Source: Streptomyces aurantiogriseus (GTDB taxonomy: Bacteria > Actinomycetota > Actinomycetes > Streptomycetales > Streptomycetaceae). From it: DNA of 64,000 nucleotides. Shown here piece after piece: positions 7,609 to 15,284 of this stretch (positions are counted from its first letter, which is position 1; each line of letters starts with the position of its first letter). The translations under genes were made by a program, and so were the position numbers. The notes beneath the pieces are model-generated. The model did no database searches. It saw nothing but the letters and a program-made list of their open reading frames with translations, and was not told the DNA's origin. The stretch lies in assembly GCF_014649375.1 (NCBI RefSeq), contig NZ_BMSX01000036.1, forward strand, positions 1 through 64,000. The letters are read 5' to 3'.

Positions 7609-8837
7609 CCGTGACCGACCGCGTCGACCGCTTCGCCATCGATCCGTTCGGGTCCGACATCCCGGGCGAGAGCGCCCGGCTGCGCGCCCTCGGCCCGATC
7701 GTGCCCGTGGAGCTGCCCGGGGGCATCCCGGCCTGGGCGCCCACCCGCTACGACACGCTCAAGGAGCTGATCCTCGATCCGCAGGTCAGCAAGGACCCGC
7801 GCCGGCACTGGCGGCTGTGGCCCGAGATCGGCGACCACCCGTCCTGGGGCTGGATCCTGGGCTGGGTCGGCGTGGTCAACATGCTCTCCACGTACGGCGC
7901 CGACCACGCGCGGCTGCGCAAACTGGTAGCGCCGAGCTTCACGCACCGGCGCACCGAGGCCCTGCGGGACCGGGTGGAGGCCATCACCACGGAGCTGCTG
8001 GACGAGCTCGAGCAGGGCGGTGACGTGGTCGATCTGAAGGCCGGGTTCGCACACCCGCTGCCCATGCGGATCATCTGCGAACTGTTCGGTGTGCCCGAGG
8101 AGTTGCGGGAGGCCACCGCCCGGCTGATCGCGGCCATCATGGACACCTCGGACCCGAGCCCGGAGCACGCCGCGTTCGTGCAGGAGCAGATCGGCACGGT
8201 GCTGGGCGGGCTCATCGCCCACAAGAGCGAGCACCCCGGCGACGACATGACGACCGAGCTGATCCGGGTGCGCGACGAGGACGGCGACCGGCTGAGCAGC
8301 GAGGAGCTGCTGTACACGCTGCTGTTGGTGATCGGGGCCGGGTTCGAGACGACCGTGAACCTCATCGGGAACGCGGTGGTGGCGCTCCTGGACCGGCCCG
8401 GGCAGCTGGCGGCCGTGCGGCGCGGGGAGATCGGCTGGGACGCGGTGGTGGACGAGACGCTGCGGGTGCACCCGTCGATCGCCTCGCTGCCGCTGCGGTT
8501 CGCCGTCAGCGACCTGAAGGTCGGTGACGTGACGATCCCGGCCGGGGACGCCATCATCACGACGTACGCGGCGGCGGGCCTGGACCCGGCGCACTACGGG
8601 GCGGACGCCGACGCGTTCGACGCCACGCGCGGGGCGGACGACCATCTGGCGTTCGGCATCGGTGTCCACCGGTGCATCGGCGCGCCGCTGGCCCGCATGG
8701 AGGCGCTGACGGCGCTGCCCGCGCTGTTCGACCGGTTCCCCGATCTGCGGCTGGACACCCGGGCCGAAGAACTGCGCCAGGTGCCGTCGTTCATCGCCTT
8801 CGGCTGGCAGGAGATCCCGGTCCGGACGCGGGGCTGA
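7605..8837 (+). CDS. cytochrome P450, CYP154-like
   Basis: This is a 410-aa class I bacterial P450 with all standard motifs. The I-helix has AGFETT (from residue 245), the K-helix has ETLR (284-287), and the heme loop has FGIGVHRCIG with Cys357. It is coupled by ATGA overlap to the CYP157-like gene and is the last gene of the conservon. The CYP157/CYP154 pair is a known conservon arrangement. CYP154 members hydroxylate diverse hydrophobic substrates, including macrolides and steroids in vitro. No ferredoxin is adjacent, so electrons must come from elsewhere. Confidence 0.92.
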   Translation: MTVTDRVDRFAIDPFGSDIPGESARLRALGPIVPVELPGGIPAWAPTRYDTLKELILDPQVSKDPRRHWRLWPEIGDHPSWGWILGWVGVVNMLSTYGADHARLRKLVAPSFTHRRTEALRDRVEAITTELLDELEQGGDVVDLKAGFAHPLPMRIICELFGVPEELREATARLIAAIMDTSDPSPEHAAFVQEQIGTVLGGLIAHKSEHPGDDMTTELIRVRDEDGDRLSSEELLYTLLLVIGAGFETTVNLIGNAVVALLDRPGQLAAVRRGEIGWDAVVDETLRVHPSIASLPLRFAVSDLKVGDVTIPAGDAIITTYAAAGLDPAHYGADADAFDATRGADDHLAFGIGVHRCIGAPLARMEALTALPALFDRFPDLRLDTRAEELRQVPSFIAFGWQEIPVRTRG

Positions 8838-8957
8838 CCAGGCGCGGGAGCCCGACCGGTCCCCCGTTCCGGTCGTGGCCCCCGCGATGCGTCGAACTTA
8901 CGTGTTCGGCGCACGGGTTGTGAATCGTGCCGATGCCCGCTCACCGGGCCGGATGGC

Positions 8958-10481
8958 TCACCTGTGCACAGGTGAGTCCGGATGGCCCGATTCCGTCGGG
9001 TGGAGAGCGGGTCGTTCGAGGTCACCGGTGGCCAGATGGGCGAGAACGACCTCGTAGAGGTCGCTGCCGGCGGCGAGGAGTTGGCGTTCCAGGACGGGTT
9101 CCGCGCTGCGGACGTGCTCGCGGACGGTCTGGGCATGCACGCCGAGCACCTGTGCGGTGCGTTCGGCGTTGCCGCCGGCGGTGATCCAGGTGCGCAGGGT
9201 ACGGCGCAGGTCGCGGCTGTCGGTCTCCAGGCGCGCGAGCAGGTCGTGCGCCCAGGCGCGCAGTGCGGTTCCGGCGAGCAGGTCGTCGAGGCGGTCGGGG
9301 GCGGTGGCGGCGCCGGGGTACTCCTCGGCGATGGCGACCTGGGCGTTGAGCGCGAGGTGGACGGTGGCGCGGACGGTGAGGTCGGAGAAGTCCGTGCCGA
9401 GCAGCGTCTCGACGCGTTCCATGCGGGCCCGCACGGTGTTGCGGCTGACGCCGAGGACCTTGGCGGCGTTGACGGCGGTGAACTCCAGGCCGAGCCGGGT
9501 GGTGGCGAGGAGTTCGGCTCGGGTGTGGTGCGGGAGGGTGTCGAGGGGGCGCAGCAGGCGGGTCGTCCAGGCACGCAGGGCGGCGGGGTCCATCAGGCGC
9601 TCGGGGTGGGTGCGTTCGGCGTAGACGGCCGCCTTGTCGGGGCGGAAGCGGGCGACGGCGAGGGCGCTGACGGCCTGTCCGTAGGCGGTGGCGGTGTGGG
9701 CGAGGCTCTGGGGGGTGCTCCCGCCGAGGAAGGTGTCGGGGTGGCGGTCGCACAGGCCGCGCAGTTCGCTGCCCGCTGTGTCGTGCGGGGTGACGACGAT
9801 GACGTGGCCTTCCATGGCGGGGCAGCGGACGACCAGGGCGTGCTCGCGGGTCGCGGCGAGGCAGGCCTCGGCGAGACGGTCGCGGTCCTGCGGGGTGCTC
9901 TCGACGACGTAGACGCAGGCGGTGTCCGTGTCCAGGAGGCCGGGCCACAGGCCGGCGGCGACACGGCGTGCGGCGACGGTGTCCTCGACCATGAGCAGTT
10001 GGAGGATGGCCAGGCGCAGGTCGGAGGTGGCGCGGGCGAGACGGTGTCCGGTGGCGGTGGTGCGCTGGGCGCGCAGCAGGAGTTCGAGGGCTGCCGCGGT
10101 GTGGGGGACGATCTCGGAGGCACGCCGGTCGAAGGGGGCGGTGCGGGAGACGATGAGGATGCCGGCCCGGGCGGGCGGCGTGAGTTCGACCCGTATCAGG
10201 CGCAGGTGGCGGCCGTCGCCCTCCCAGGCGGCGGAGGCGATACGGCCGGTGAGGATGTCCGCCGCCAGGCCCTCGTCCAGGGGGATGGACGGTCCGGCGA
10301 GCAGGGTGCCGGTGTCGTCGCGCAGGGAGACGGTCGCGTCGACGGTGACGGCGAGCCAGTCGACGATCCTGCCTACGTCGCGTCCGGTGGGGCGCAGGTG
10401 GTCGAGGAGTTCCTGCGCCCACGTCGGGTCGGCGCCGTCCGTCCCGTCCGTGTGACGGTTCTCGTCGTCCCGGCCAGCCAT
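8958..10481 (-). CDS. PucR-family transcriptional regulator
   Basis: The product is 507 aa. The N-terminal half is a sensor-like region, followed by a GGDEF-related central part. Two helix-turn-helix segments resemble PucR HTH_30: NAAKVLGVSRNTVRARMERV and, near the C-terminus, ERTAQVLGVHAQTVREHV. The duplicated HTH is unusual but is seen in this family. The ATG at 10481 follows GAGGAGAG. PucR proteins control purine, polyamine or GABA catabolism and secondary metabolism. No obvious target operon is adjacent, and the conservon is convergent with it. Confidence 0.85.
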   Translation of the reverse strand: MAGRDDENRHTDGTDGADPTWAQELLDHLRPTGRDVGRIVDWLAVTVDATVSLRDDTGTLLAGPSIPLDEGLAADILTGRIASAAWEGDGRHLRLIRVELTPPARAGILIVSRTAPFDRRASEIVPHTAAALELLLRAQRTTATGHRLARATSDLRLAILQLLMVEDTVAARRVAAGLWPGLLDTDTACVYVVESTPQDRDRLAEACLAATREHALVVRCPAMEGHVIVVTPHDTAGSELRGLCDRHPDTFLGGSTPQSLAHTATAYGQAVSALAVARFRPDKAAVYAERTHPERLMDPAALRAWTTRLLRPLDTLPHHTRAELLATTRLGLEFTAVNAAKVLGVSRNTVRARMERVETLLGTDFSDLTVRATVHLALNAQVAIAEEYPGAATAPDRLDDLLAGTALRAWAHDLLARLETDSRDLRRTLRTWITAGGNAERTAQVLGVHAQTVREHVRSAEPVLERQLLAAGSDLYEVVLAHLATGDLERPALHPTESGHPDSPVHR

Positions 10482-10608
10482 CTCGGCGCTCTCCTCGTCC
10501 CTCGCGGCCCCCTCGGGCCGAACCAGCCATATCGGTCCGGGACGTTACCTCACCTGGGCCTCCGGGGCCCCGCCGCGCCGGGCGGGGCCCGGGGCAGGCC
10601 CAGGCAGG

Positions 10609-10960
10609 TCAATGGGAGGCAGGGGTCTTCCGGATGCCGACGGCGGCCGGCGCGGCTCCGCCGACGCACAGCAGGCCGGTGACCACGGAGACCGCGTGCA
10701 GGCCGTTCATGAAGGCCTGGCCGCTGCCCTCGACCACGGCCGCCCGCAGCCGCTCGGGGCATGCCGTCGGGCACGGGGGGCCACGCCCATGGCGACCGCG
10801 TCCTCGGCCTCCTGGAGCCCTGCGGCCGTGGCGGCGGGACGCGGCGTGGGGTGAGTCCGCCGCCCAGTGTCGAACCGACCCTGGCGCTGATCACGGAGAC
10901 CAGCACGGAGGTGCCGAGGGCGCCGCCGATCTGCGGGGAGCACGCCGGGGACGCGCGCGG
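10609..10960 (-). pseudogene. decayed MFS (DHA2/EmrB-like) transporter, C-terminal remnant
   Basis: On the minus strand three frames carry successive parts of an MFS C-terminus. The first reads PQIGGALGTSVLVSVISARV (about 10882-10941), the second AAGLQEAEDAVAMGVAP, and the third SGQAFMNGLHAVSVVTG up to the stop at 10609. The protein therefore has at least two frameshifts and has lost the first 10-12 helices. Family assignment rests on typical last-helix sequence of drug:H+ antiporters. It sits just after a MarR-like fragment on the same strand. Confidence 0.7.
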
Positions 10961-10976
10961 GCGCCCGCGGTGGTGC

Positions 10977-11130
10977 GGTCAGTACGCGGCAGCGCGCAGG
11001 TGGCGCGTGAGCGACGTGAGCGCCCCCAGCGCGGAGCCGAGGGCGTCCATCTCGCCGTCGGTGAGGGAGAGCAGGGCCTCGGTGAGGTAGGCGGTCTCGA
11101 GGTCGCGGACCTCGGCAAGACGCCGGCGTG
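10977..11130 (-). pseudogene. MarR-family regulator, C-terminal remnant
   Basis: A frame ending at 10977 reads LAEVRDLETAYLTEALLSLT and continues with DGEMDALGSALGALTSL. This resembles the C-terminal dimerisation helices of MarR regulators. Upstream codons lose all similarity and no HTH is found, so this is a truncated fragment of about 50 codons. With the adjacent MFS remnant it suggests a decayed MarR-efflux operon. Confidence 0.45.
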
Positions 11131-11296
11131 AGGTCGCCGTCGGGTACGGGTGGGCGACGCGCTTGTCGGGCCCGCGCGGACCGACGTACGCAGGCGGGTG
11201 CCGCGCGAAGGCCGTACCGTACGATGAGGGCGTCCGTCGGGAGCGCGACCTCGCAGGTCAGCGGCCCCTTCGCAGTCGACCGGAAGAGCGCCTGCC

Positions 11297-11917
11297 GTGG
11301 CCCGTCTACGCGCTGCACAGAAGGAGATGACCCGTCGGCTGCTGCTGTCGACGGCCCTGGAACTGTTCGAGGCGCGGGGCTACGCGGGAACGACGGTCGA
11401 CGACATCGCGCGGGCGGCGGGCACCACACGGGTCACGTTCTACGCGTACTTTCCCTCGCGGGCGGCCCTGATGAAGGCGCTCGTCGCTGAACTGGACGAG
11501 CTGCTGGCGCGCCGCGACACCGAGCCGCAGGCGGCACCGGACCTCGTCGCGGTCGTACGCCGGGGCAGCCGGGACGGCATCGAGGCCTGGCTGCGCGACA
11601 CCTCGCGGCAGTGGCCCCGGACCCGCCCGTACGTGCTGGCCGCGCACGAAGCGGCCGTGGTCGACCCGGAGCTGCGCGAACTGGTGAACCACTGGTTCGA
11701 CGGGGTCGTCGCCGACATCGAGGCGGGCCTGGAGCAGGCCGGCCGCTTCGCTCCGGAGTCGCGGCGCATGCGCGGTTTCCTCGCCCTGACCCAGCTCGAC
11801 CAGCTGGCCCGGCACTGGATGCGCCACGGGTGGGAGACCGACTCCGCGACGGCCGTCGGCCTGCTGGCCGACAGCTGGACGCACCTGTTGGGGGCGGCCG
11901 GGCCCCAGGACGCTTGA
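11297..11917 (+). CDS. TetR-family transcriptional regulator
   Basis: The gene encodes 206 aa starting at a GTG. The N-terminal HTH is canonical: LLLSTALELFEARGYAGTTV, then DDIARAAGTTRVTFYAYFPSR with the TetR YxYFxxR signature. The ligand domain follows and ends with a helix containing LALTQLDQLARHWMRHGWET. The substrate is unknown. It is divergent from the decayed MarR/MFS remnants, so it may have controlled that lost transporter or act elsewhere. A short GC hairpin follows the stop. Confidence 0.88.
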   Translation: MARLRAAQKEMTRRLLLSTALELFEARGYAGTTVDDIARAAGTTRVTFYAYFPSRAALMKALVAELDELLARRDTEPQAAPDLVAVVRRGSRDGIEAWLRDTSRQWPRTRPYVLAAHEAAVVDPELRELVNHWFDGVVADIEAGLEQAGRFAPESRRMRGFLALTQLDQLARHWMRHGWETDSATAVGLLADSWTHLLGAAGPQDA

Positions 11918-11938
11918 GGGCGGGGCGCAGTCCCGCCC
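11918..11938 (+). terminator. short GC hairpin after TetR gene
   Basis: Seven-base arms GGGCGGG and CCCGCCC are separated by 7 nt immediately after the TetR stop codon. It is a modest factor-independent terminator candidate. Confidence 0.5.
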
Positions 11939-12000
11939 GGCCGTCCCGGCCGTGAGCCGCCGGTACCTGCGCCGTTCCTCGTCGTCGCGGAAGTCCACCG

Positions 12001-12040
12001 GGTGCCACCGGGTGCCACCGGGTGCCACCGGGTGCCACCG
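12001..12040. repeat. 10-bp tandem repeat, four copies
   Basis: GGTGCCACCG is repeated four times without change, with partial copies on each flank. Because three units equal 30 bp, expansion or contraction cycles through all three reading frames. No gene is expected here, so the repeat is probably neutral slippage. Confidence 0.92.
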
Positions 12041-12238
12041 GGCGTGGTCGTAGCCGGGGACGGAGCGCCATGGGCCGACGACGGCGCACAGGCGGTCGCC
12101 GCGCTCGGGCGGGCGTCCGGGAGGGGCTCGGTCCATCCGGCGGCCGAACCGTGGAAGCCGGCGGCCGCCTCGGCGCACCGCTCCCCCGTGTGATCCGGGC
12201 ATGGGGGGACAGCACCCCGCGCATCGTCGGGGCACGGA

Positions 12239-12310
12239 GGCCGGACGGTCTGCACGGCCGGAGACAGCGGCGTCGGCCGGACGGTCTGCACAGCCGGAGA
12301 CACCGGCGTC
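12239..12310. repeat. 36-bp tandem duplication
   Basis: Two adjacent 36-bp units (12239-12274 and 12275-12310) differ at only two positions. They lie just upstream of the YrdC-like gene promoter. Confidence 0.88.
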
Positions 12311-12346
12311 CGACAGGCCTGCGCGGCCCACCCCCGCGCCAAGGCA

Positions 12347-12352
12347 TAAGCT
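12347..12352 (+). promoter_or_regulatory. -10 box of a probable leaderless promoter
   Basis: TAAGCT ends six nucleotides before the ATG at 12359, and no ribosome binding site precedes the start. Transcription would begin at or next to the start codon. Confidence 0.5.
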
Positions 12353-12358
12353 CAGCCA

Positions 12359-12979
12359 ATGGCGAAGTACTACGACGTGCACCCCGAAAACCCCCAGCCG
12401 CGCACCATCGCCCAGGTCGCGGCTGCCATCCGGGCGGACGCGCTCATCGCGTACCCGACGGACTCCTGCTACGCGCTCGGCTGCCGGATCGGCAGCCGGG
12501 ACGGCGTCGACCGGATCCGGTCCATCCGCGAGCTGGACGACCGGCACCACTTCACCCTCGTCTGCCAGGACTTCGCACAGCTCGGGCAGTTCGTGCGGGT
12601 GGACAACGACGTGTTCCGCGCCATCAAGGCGTCGACGCCCGGCAGCTACACCTTCATCCTCCCGGCGACGAAGGAGGTGCCGCGCATGCTTCAGCATCCG
12701 AAGAAGAAGACGGTGGGCGTGCGCATCCCCGACCACGTCGTCACCCAGGCCCTGCTCTCCGAGCTCGGTGAACCGCTGCTGTCCAGCACCCTGTTGCTGC
12801 CCGGCGAGGAGGAGCCGATGACCCAGGGCTGGGAGATCAAGGACCGGCTCGACCACGTGGTGGACGGGGTACTGGACTCCGGGGACTGCGGCACCGAACC
12901 GACGACGGTCATTGACTTCTCGGAGGGCGAGGCGGAGATCGTACGGTACGGGGCGGGTGACGCCTCGCGGTTCGAGTAG
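12359..12979 (+). CDS. Sua5/YciO/YrdC-family protein (threonylcarbamoyl-AMP synthase-like)
   Basis: This 206-aa protein has the YrdC fold: the Lys/Arg-rich nucleotide pocket with ALIAYPTDSCYALGCRIGS, then RIRSIRELDDRHHFTLVCQD, the SYTFILPATKEVPRML strand and VGVRIPDHVV. YrdC/Sua5 enzymes make threonylcarbamoyl-AMP for tRNA t6A. This shorter YciO-like branch often coexists with a true Sua5, so the exact role is unsure. No Shine-Dalgarno sequence is visible, and a TAAGCT box 6 nt before the ATG suggests a leaderless message. Confidence 0.85.
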   Translation: MAKYYDVHPENPQPRTIAQVAAAIRADALIAYPTDSCYALGCRIGSRDGVDRIRSIRELDDRHHFTLVCQDFAQLGQFVRVDNDVFRAIKASTPGSYTFILPATKEVPRMLQHPKKKTVGVRIPDHVVTQALLSELGEPLLSSTLLLPGEEEPMTQGWEIKDRLDHVVDGVLDSGDCGTEPTTVIDFSEGEAEIVRYGAGDASRFE

Positions 12980-13126
12980 CCCGGTGTTTCGAGTAAGCCC
13001 GGGTAAAGGGACGGTTTGCGGGCCGGGGGTCCACGCGGCCGGTTGGATGGTGCGTGCAACCATGAGCGCGGCCTGGCCCGCCGGGCGGGCCCACAGCTCG
13101 CCGTGAACCGCGCAGAGAGGCAGCCC

Positions 13127-13882
13127 ATGACCTCCGTACAGGGAACAGCCGTGGACATTCCCACCGAGGACGGCGTCGCGGACGCCTACCTCTCCCATCC
13201 CGGTGACGGGTCGCCCCGGCCGGGTGTGCTGCTGTACCAGGACGCGTTCGGCCTGCGTCCGCATCTGCGGGCGATGGCCGACCGGCTCGCCGGGGCCGGC
13301 TACACGGTGCTGGTGCCCAACGTCTTCTACCGTCACGGGCGTGCCCCGGTCGTGGAGCTGCCCGAGTTCATCGACCCCGCCGCCCGGCCGGAGATGTGGG
13401 AGAAGCTCCACCCGATCATGCAGTCCCTCACGAACGATCTGGCCATGCGGGACGCCGGCGCCTACCTGCACTGGATGGCCGAGAGCCCGCTGGTCGCGGA
13501 CGGCCCGGTCGCGCTGACCGGGTACTGCATGGGCGCCCGTCTCTCCCTGCTGACCGCCGGCACCCACCCGGACCGGGTCGCGGCGGCGGCCGGCTTCCAC
13601 GGCGGGCGGCTCGCGACCGACGCTCCGGACAGCCCGCACCGGGTGGCCGACCGCGTCACGGCCGAACTGTACTTCGGTCACGCCGACGACGACCCGGCCC
13701 TGCCGCCCGAGCAGATCGAGCGCCTGGAGGAAGCGCTGACCGCGGCCGGTGTCCGCCACCGCTGCGAGGTCTACGAGGGCGCCCAGCACGGCTTCACGCA
13801 GGCCGACACCGCTGCGTACCACGAGGAGGGCGCGGAGCGGCACTGGACGGCGCTGCTGGATCTGCTGAAGCGCACGTTCTGA
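13127..13882 (+). CDS. dienelactone hydrolase family protein
   Basis: The product is a 251-aa alpha/beta hydrolase of the DLH family. The nucleophile elbow is GYCMGAR with Cys134 in place of Ser, as in dienelactone hydrolases. The C-terminal histidine lies in AQHGF, and an acid is expected in the strand with ELYFGHADDDPALP. ATG 13127 follows AGAGAGG. The protein is probably cytosolic and cleaves cyclic esters or related substrates. It is monocistronic and ends at a strong hairpin. Confidence 0.88.
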   Translation: MTSVQGTAVDIPTEDGVADAYLSHPGDGSPRPGVLLYQDAFGLRPHLRAMADRLAGAGYTVLVPNVFYRHGRAPVVELPEFIDPAARPEMWEKLHPIMQSLTNDLAMRDAGAYLHWMAESPLVADGPVALTGYCMGARLSLLTAGTHPDRVAAAAGFHGGRLATDAPDSPHRVADRVTAELYFGHADDDPALPPEQIERLEEALTAAGVRHRCEVYEGAQHGFTQADTAAYHEEGAERHWTALLDLLKRTF

Positions 13883-13892
13883 TCCGGTCTCC

Positions 13893-13925
13893 GAGGCGCC
13901 CGCGACGGCAGGACGCGGGCGCCTC
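13893..13925 (+). terminator. hairpin terminator after dienelactone hydrolase
   Basis: Perfect 12-bp arms at 13893-13904 and 13914-13925 flank a 9-nt loop shortly after the stop codon. Confidence 0.85.
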
Positions 13926-13966
13926 CTCTTGCCAAGTTATTGACATGCCCACACCCCAGTGTCACC

Positions 13967-13982
13967 TTGAGAGCGCTCTCAA
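13967..13982. promoter_or_regulatory. LacI-family type operator before the GH64 gene
   Basis: TTGAGAGCGCTCTCAA is a perfect 16-bp palindrome with the central GCGC step and GAGCGCTC core typical of LacI/GalR operators in actinobacteria. It is 45 bp before the glucanase start, which implies sugar-dependent repression. No LacI gene is in the window. Confidence 0.65.
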
Positions 13983-14027
13983 CAAGGTACGGACCAACCC
14001 CACAGGCCTACCGCACGGAGGTGGAGA

Positions 14028-15221
14028 GTGCTCCGCTCACTCAGGTCCCGGCTGGCGGCAGCGGCGGGAGCCGCAGCTCTGGTCGGCGCGTTGCTCACCC
14101 TCGGACCGCCCGCACAGGCCGCGGTCCCCGACACCATCCCACTGAAGATCACCAACAACTCGGGCCGCGGCGAACCCCTCTACGTCTACAACCTCGGCAC
14201 CCTCCTGACGACGGGTCAGCAGGGCTGGGCGGACGCGAACGGCGCGTTCCACGCCTGGCCGGCGGGCGGCAACCCGCCCACGCCGGCACCCGACGCCTCG
14301 ATCCCTGGACCGGCCGCCGGGCAGTCCACGACGATCCGGATCCCCAAGTTCTCGGGCCGGATCTACTTCTCGTACGGGCAGAAGCTGGTGTTCCGGCTGA
14401 CCACCGGCGGGCTGGTGCAGCCTGCCGTGCAGAATCCGAGCGACCCGAACCGCACCATCCTCTTCAACTGGTCGGAGTACACCCTCAACAACTCCGGGCT
14501 GTGGCTGAACAGCACCCAGGTCGACATGTTCTCCGCGCCGTACGCGGTCGGCGTGCAGCGCTCCGACGGGAGCGTGAGCAGCACCGGGCGGCTCAAGCCG
14601 GGCGGTTACCACGGCTTCTTCAACGCCCTGCGCGGACAGCCCGGGGGCTGGGCCAACCTGATCCAGACGCGGTCCGACGGCACCGTCCTCAGGGCGCTCT
14701 CGCCGCTGTACGGGGTGGAGACGGGGGTCCTGCCCAGGTCCGTGATGGACGACTACGTCAACCGCGTCTGGCAGAAGTACGCGACGACGACGCTCACGGT
14801 GACCCCGTTCGCGGACCAGCCGGGCACAAAGTACTACGGGCGGGTCTCCGGCGGCGTCCTGAACTTCACCAACAGCGCGGGAGCCGTCGTCACCAGCTTC
14901 CAGAAGCCCGACGCCGACAGCGTCTTCGGCTGCCACCGACTGCTGGACGCCCCCAACGACGCCGTACGGGGGCCGATCTCCCGCACCCTGTGCGCCGGCT
15001 TCAACCGGTCGACCCTCCTGGTCAACCCGAACCAGCCGGACACCACGACGGCGCACTTCTACCAGGACGTGGTGACCAACCACTACGCCCGCAAGATCCA
15101 CGCGCAGATGGCCGACGGCAAGGCGTACGCGTTCGCCTTCGACGACGTCGGGCAGCAGGAGTCGCTCGTCCACGACGGCGCTCCGCGCCAGGCCTACCTG
15201 ACGCTCGACCCGCTGAACTGA
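14028..15221 (+). CDS. secreted beta-1,3-glucanase, glycoside hydrolase family 64
   Basis: The 397-aa protein begins with a signal peptide (basic MLRSLRSRLAAAAG, hydrophobic core, cleavage near PAQA-AVP). The rest matches GH64 laminaripentaose-producing glucanases: TIPLKITNNSGRGEPLYVYNLG, a barrel domain with QSTTIRIPKFSGRIYFSYG, and the catalytic crescent with NLIQTRSDG. No carbohydrate-binding module follows. GTG 14028 comes after a GGAGGTGG-like site. It would digest fungal or callose beta-1,3-glucan outside the cell. A LacI-type operator upstream suggests induction by sugar. Confidence 0.9.
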   Translation: MLRSLRSRLAAAAGAAALVGALLTLGPPAQAAVPDTIPLKITNNSGRGEPLYVYNLGTLLTTGQQGWADANGAFHAWPAGGNPPTPAPDASIPGPAAGQSTTIRIPKFSGRIYFSYGQKLVFRLTTGGLVQPAVQNPSDPNRTILFNWSEYTLNNSGLWLNSTQVDMFSAPYAVGVQRSDGSVSSTGRLKPGGYHGFFNALRGQPGGWANLIQTRSDGTVLRALSPLYGVETGVLPRSVMDDYVNRVWQKYATTTLTVTPFADQPGTKYYGRVSGGVLNFTNSAGAVVTSFQKPDADSVFGCHRLLDAPNDAVRGPISRTLCAGFNRSTLLVNPNQPDTTTAHFYQDVVTNHYARKIHAQMADGKAYAFAFDDVGQQESLVHDGAPRQAYLTLDPLN

Positions 15222-15229
15222 ACACAGCG

Positions 15230-15266
15230 ACGTCCCGCACGCGGGGGGAGCCCGCGTGCGGGACGT
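15230..15266. terminator. strong bidirectional hairpin after GH64
   Basis: Perfect 16-bp arms (15230-15245, 15251-15266) flank a 5-nt loop between the convergent GH64 and secreted-protein genes. Confidence 0.92.
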
Positions 15267-15284
15267 CGGCCCGTGGGGGGCGGG

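Larger units (their letters stand above)
11939..12358. other. gene-poor interval with short tandem repeats
   Basis: No gene is convincingly present in these 420 bases. The interval carries a 10-bp tandem array, a 36-bp duplication and the promoter of the YrdC-like gene. A minus-strand frame runs through it, but its composition is that of a shadow frame. Confidence 0.6.

Noticed and set aside
8982..10682. 566-codon Gly/Val/Glu-rich plus-strand frame
   Set aside because: It is antisense to the PucR gene and shows no family pattern.
12965..13010. short duplicated TTCGAGTA-GCCCGG sequence after the YrdC-like gene
   Set aside because: Only two imperfect copies, with no promoter or terminator role that could be supported.
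11306..13843. 845-codon open frame on the minus strand
   Set aside because: It runs antisense through TetR, YrdC-like and hydrolase genes and has shadow-frame composition.
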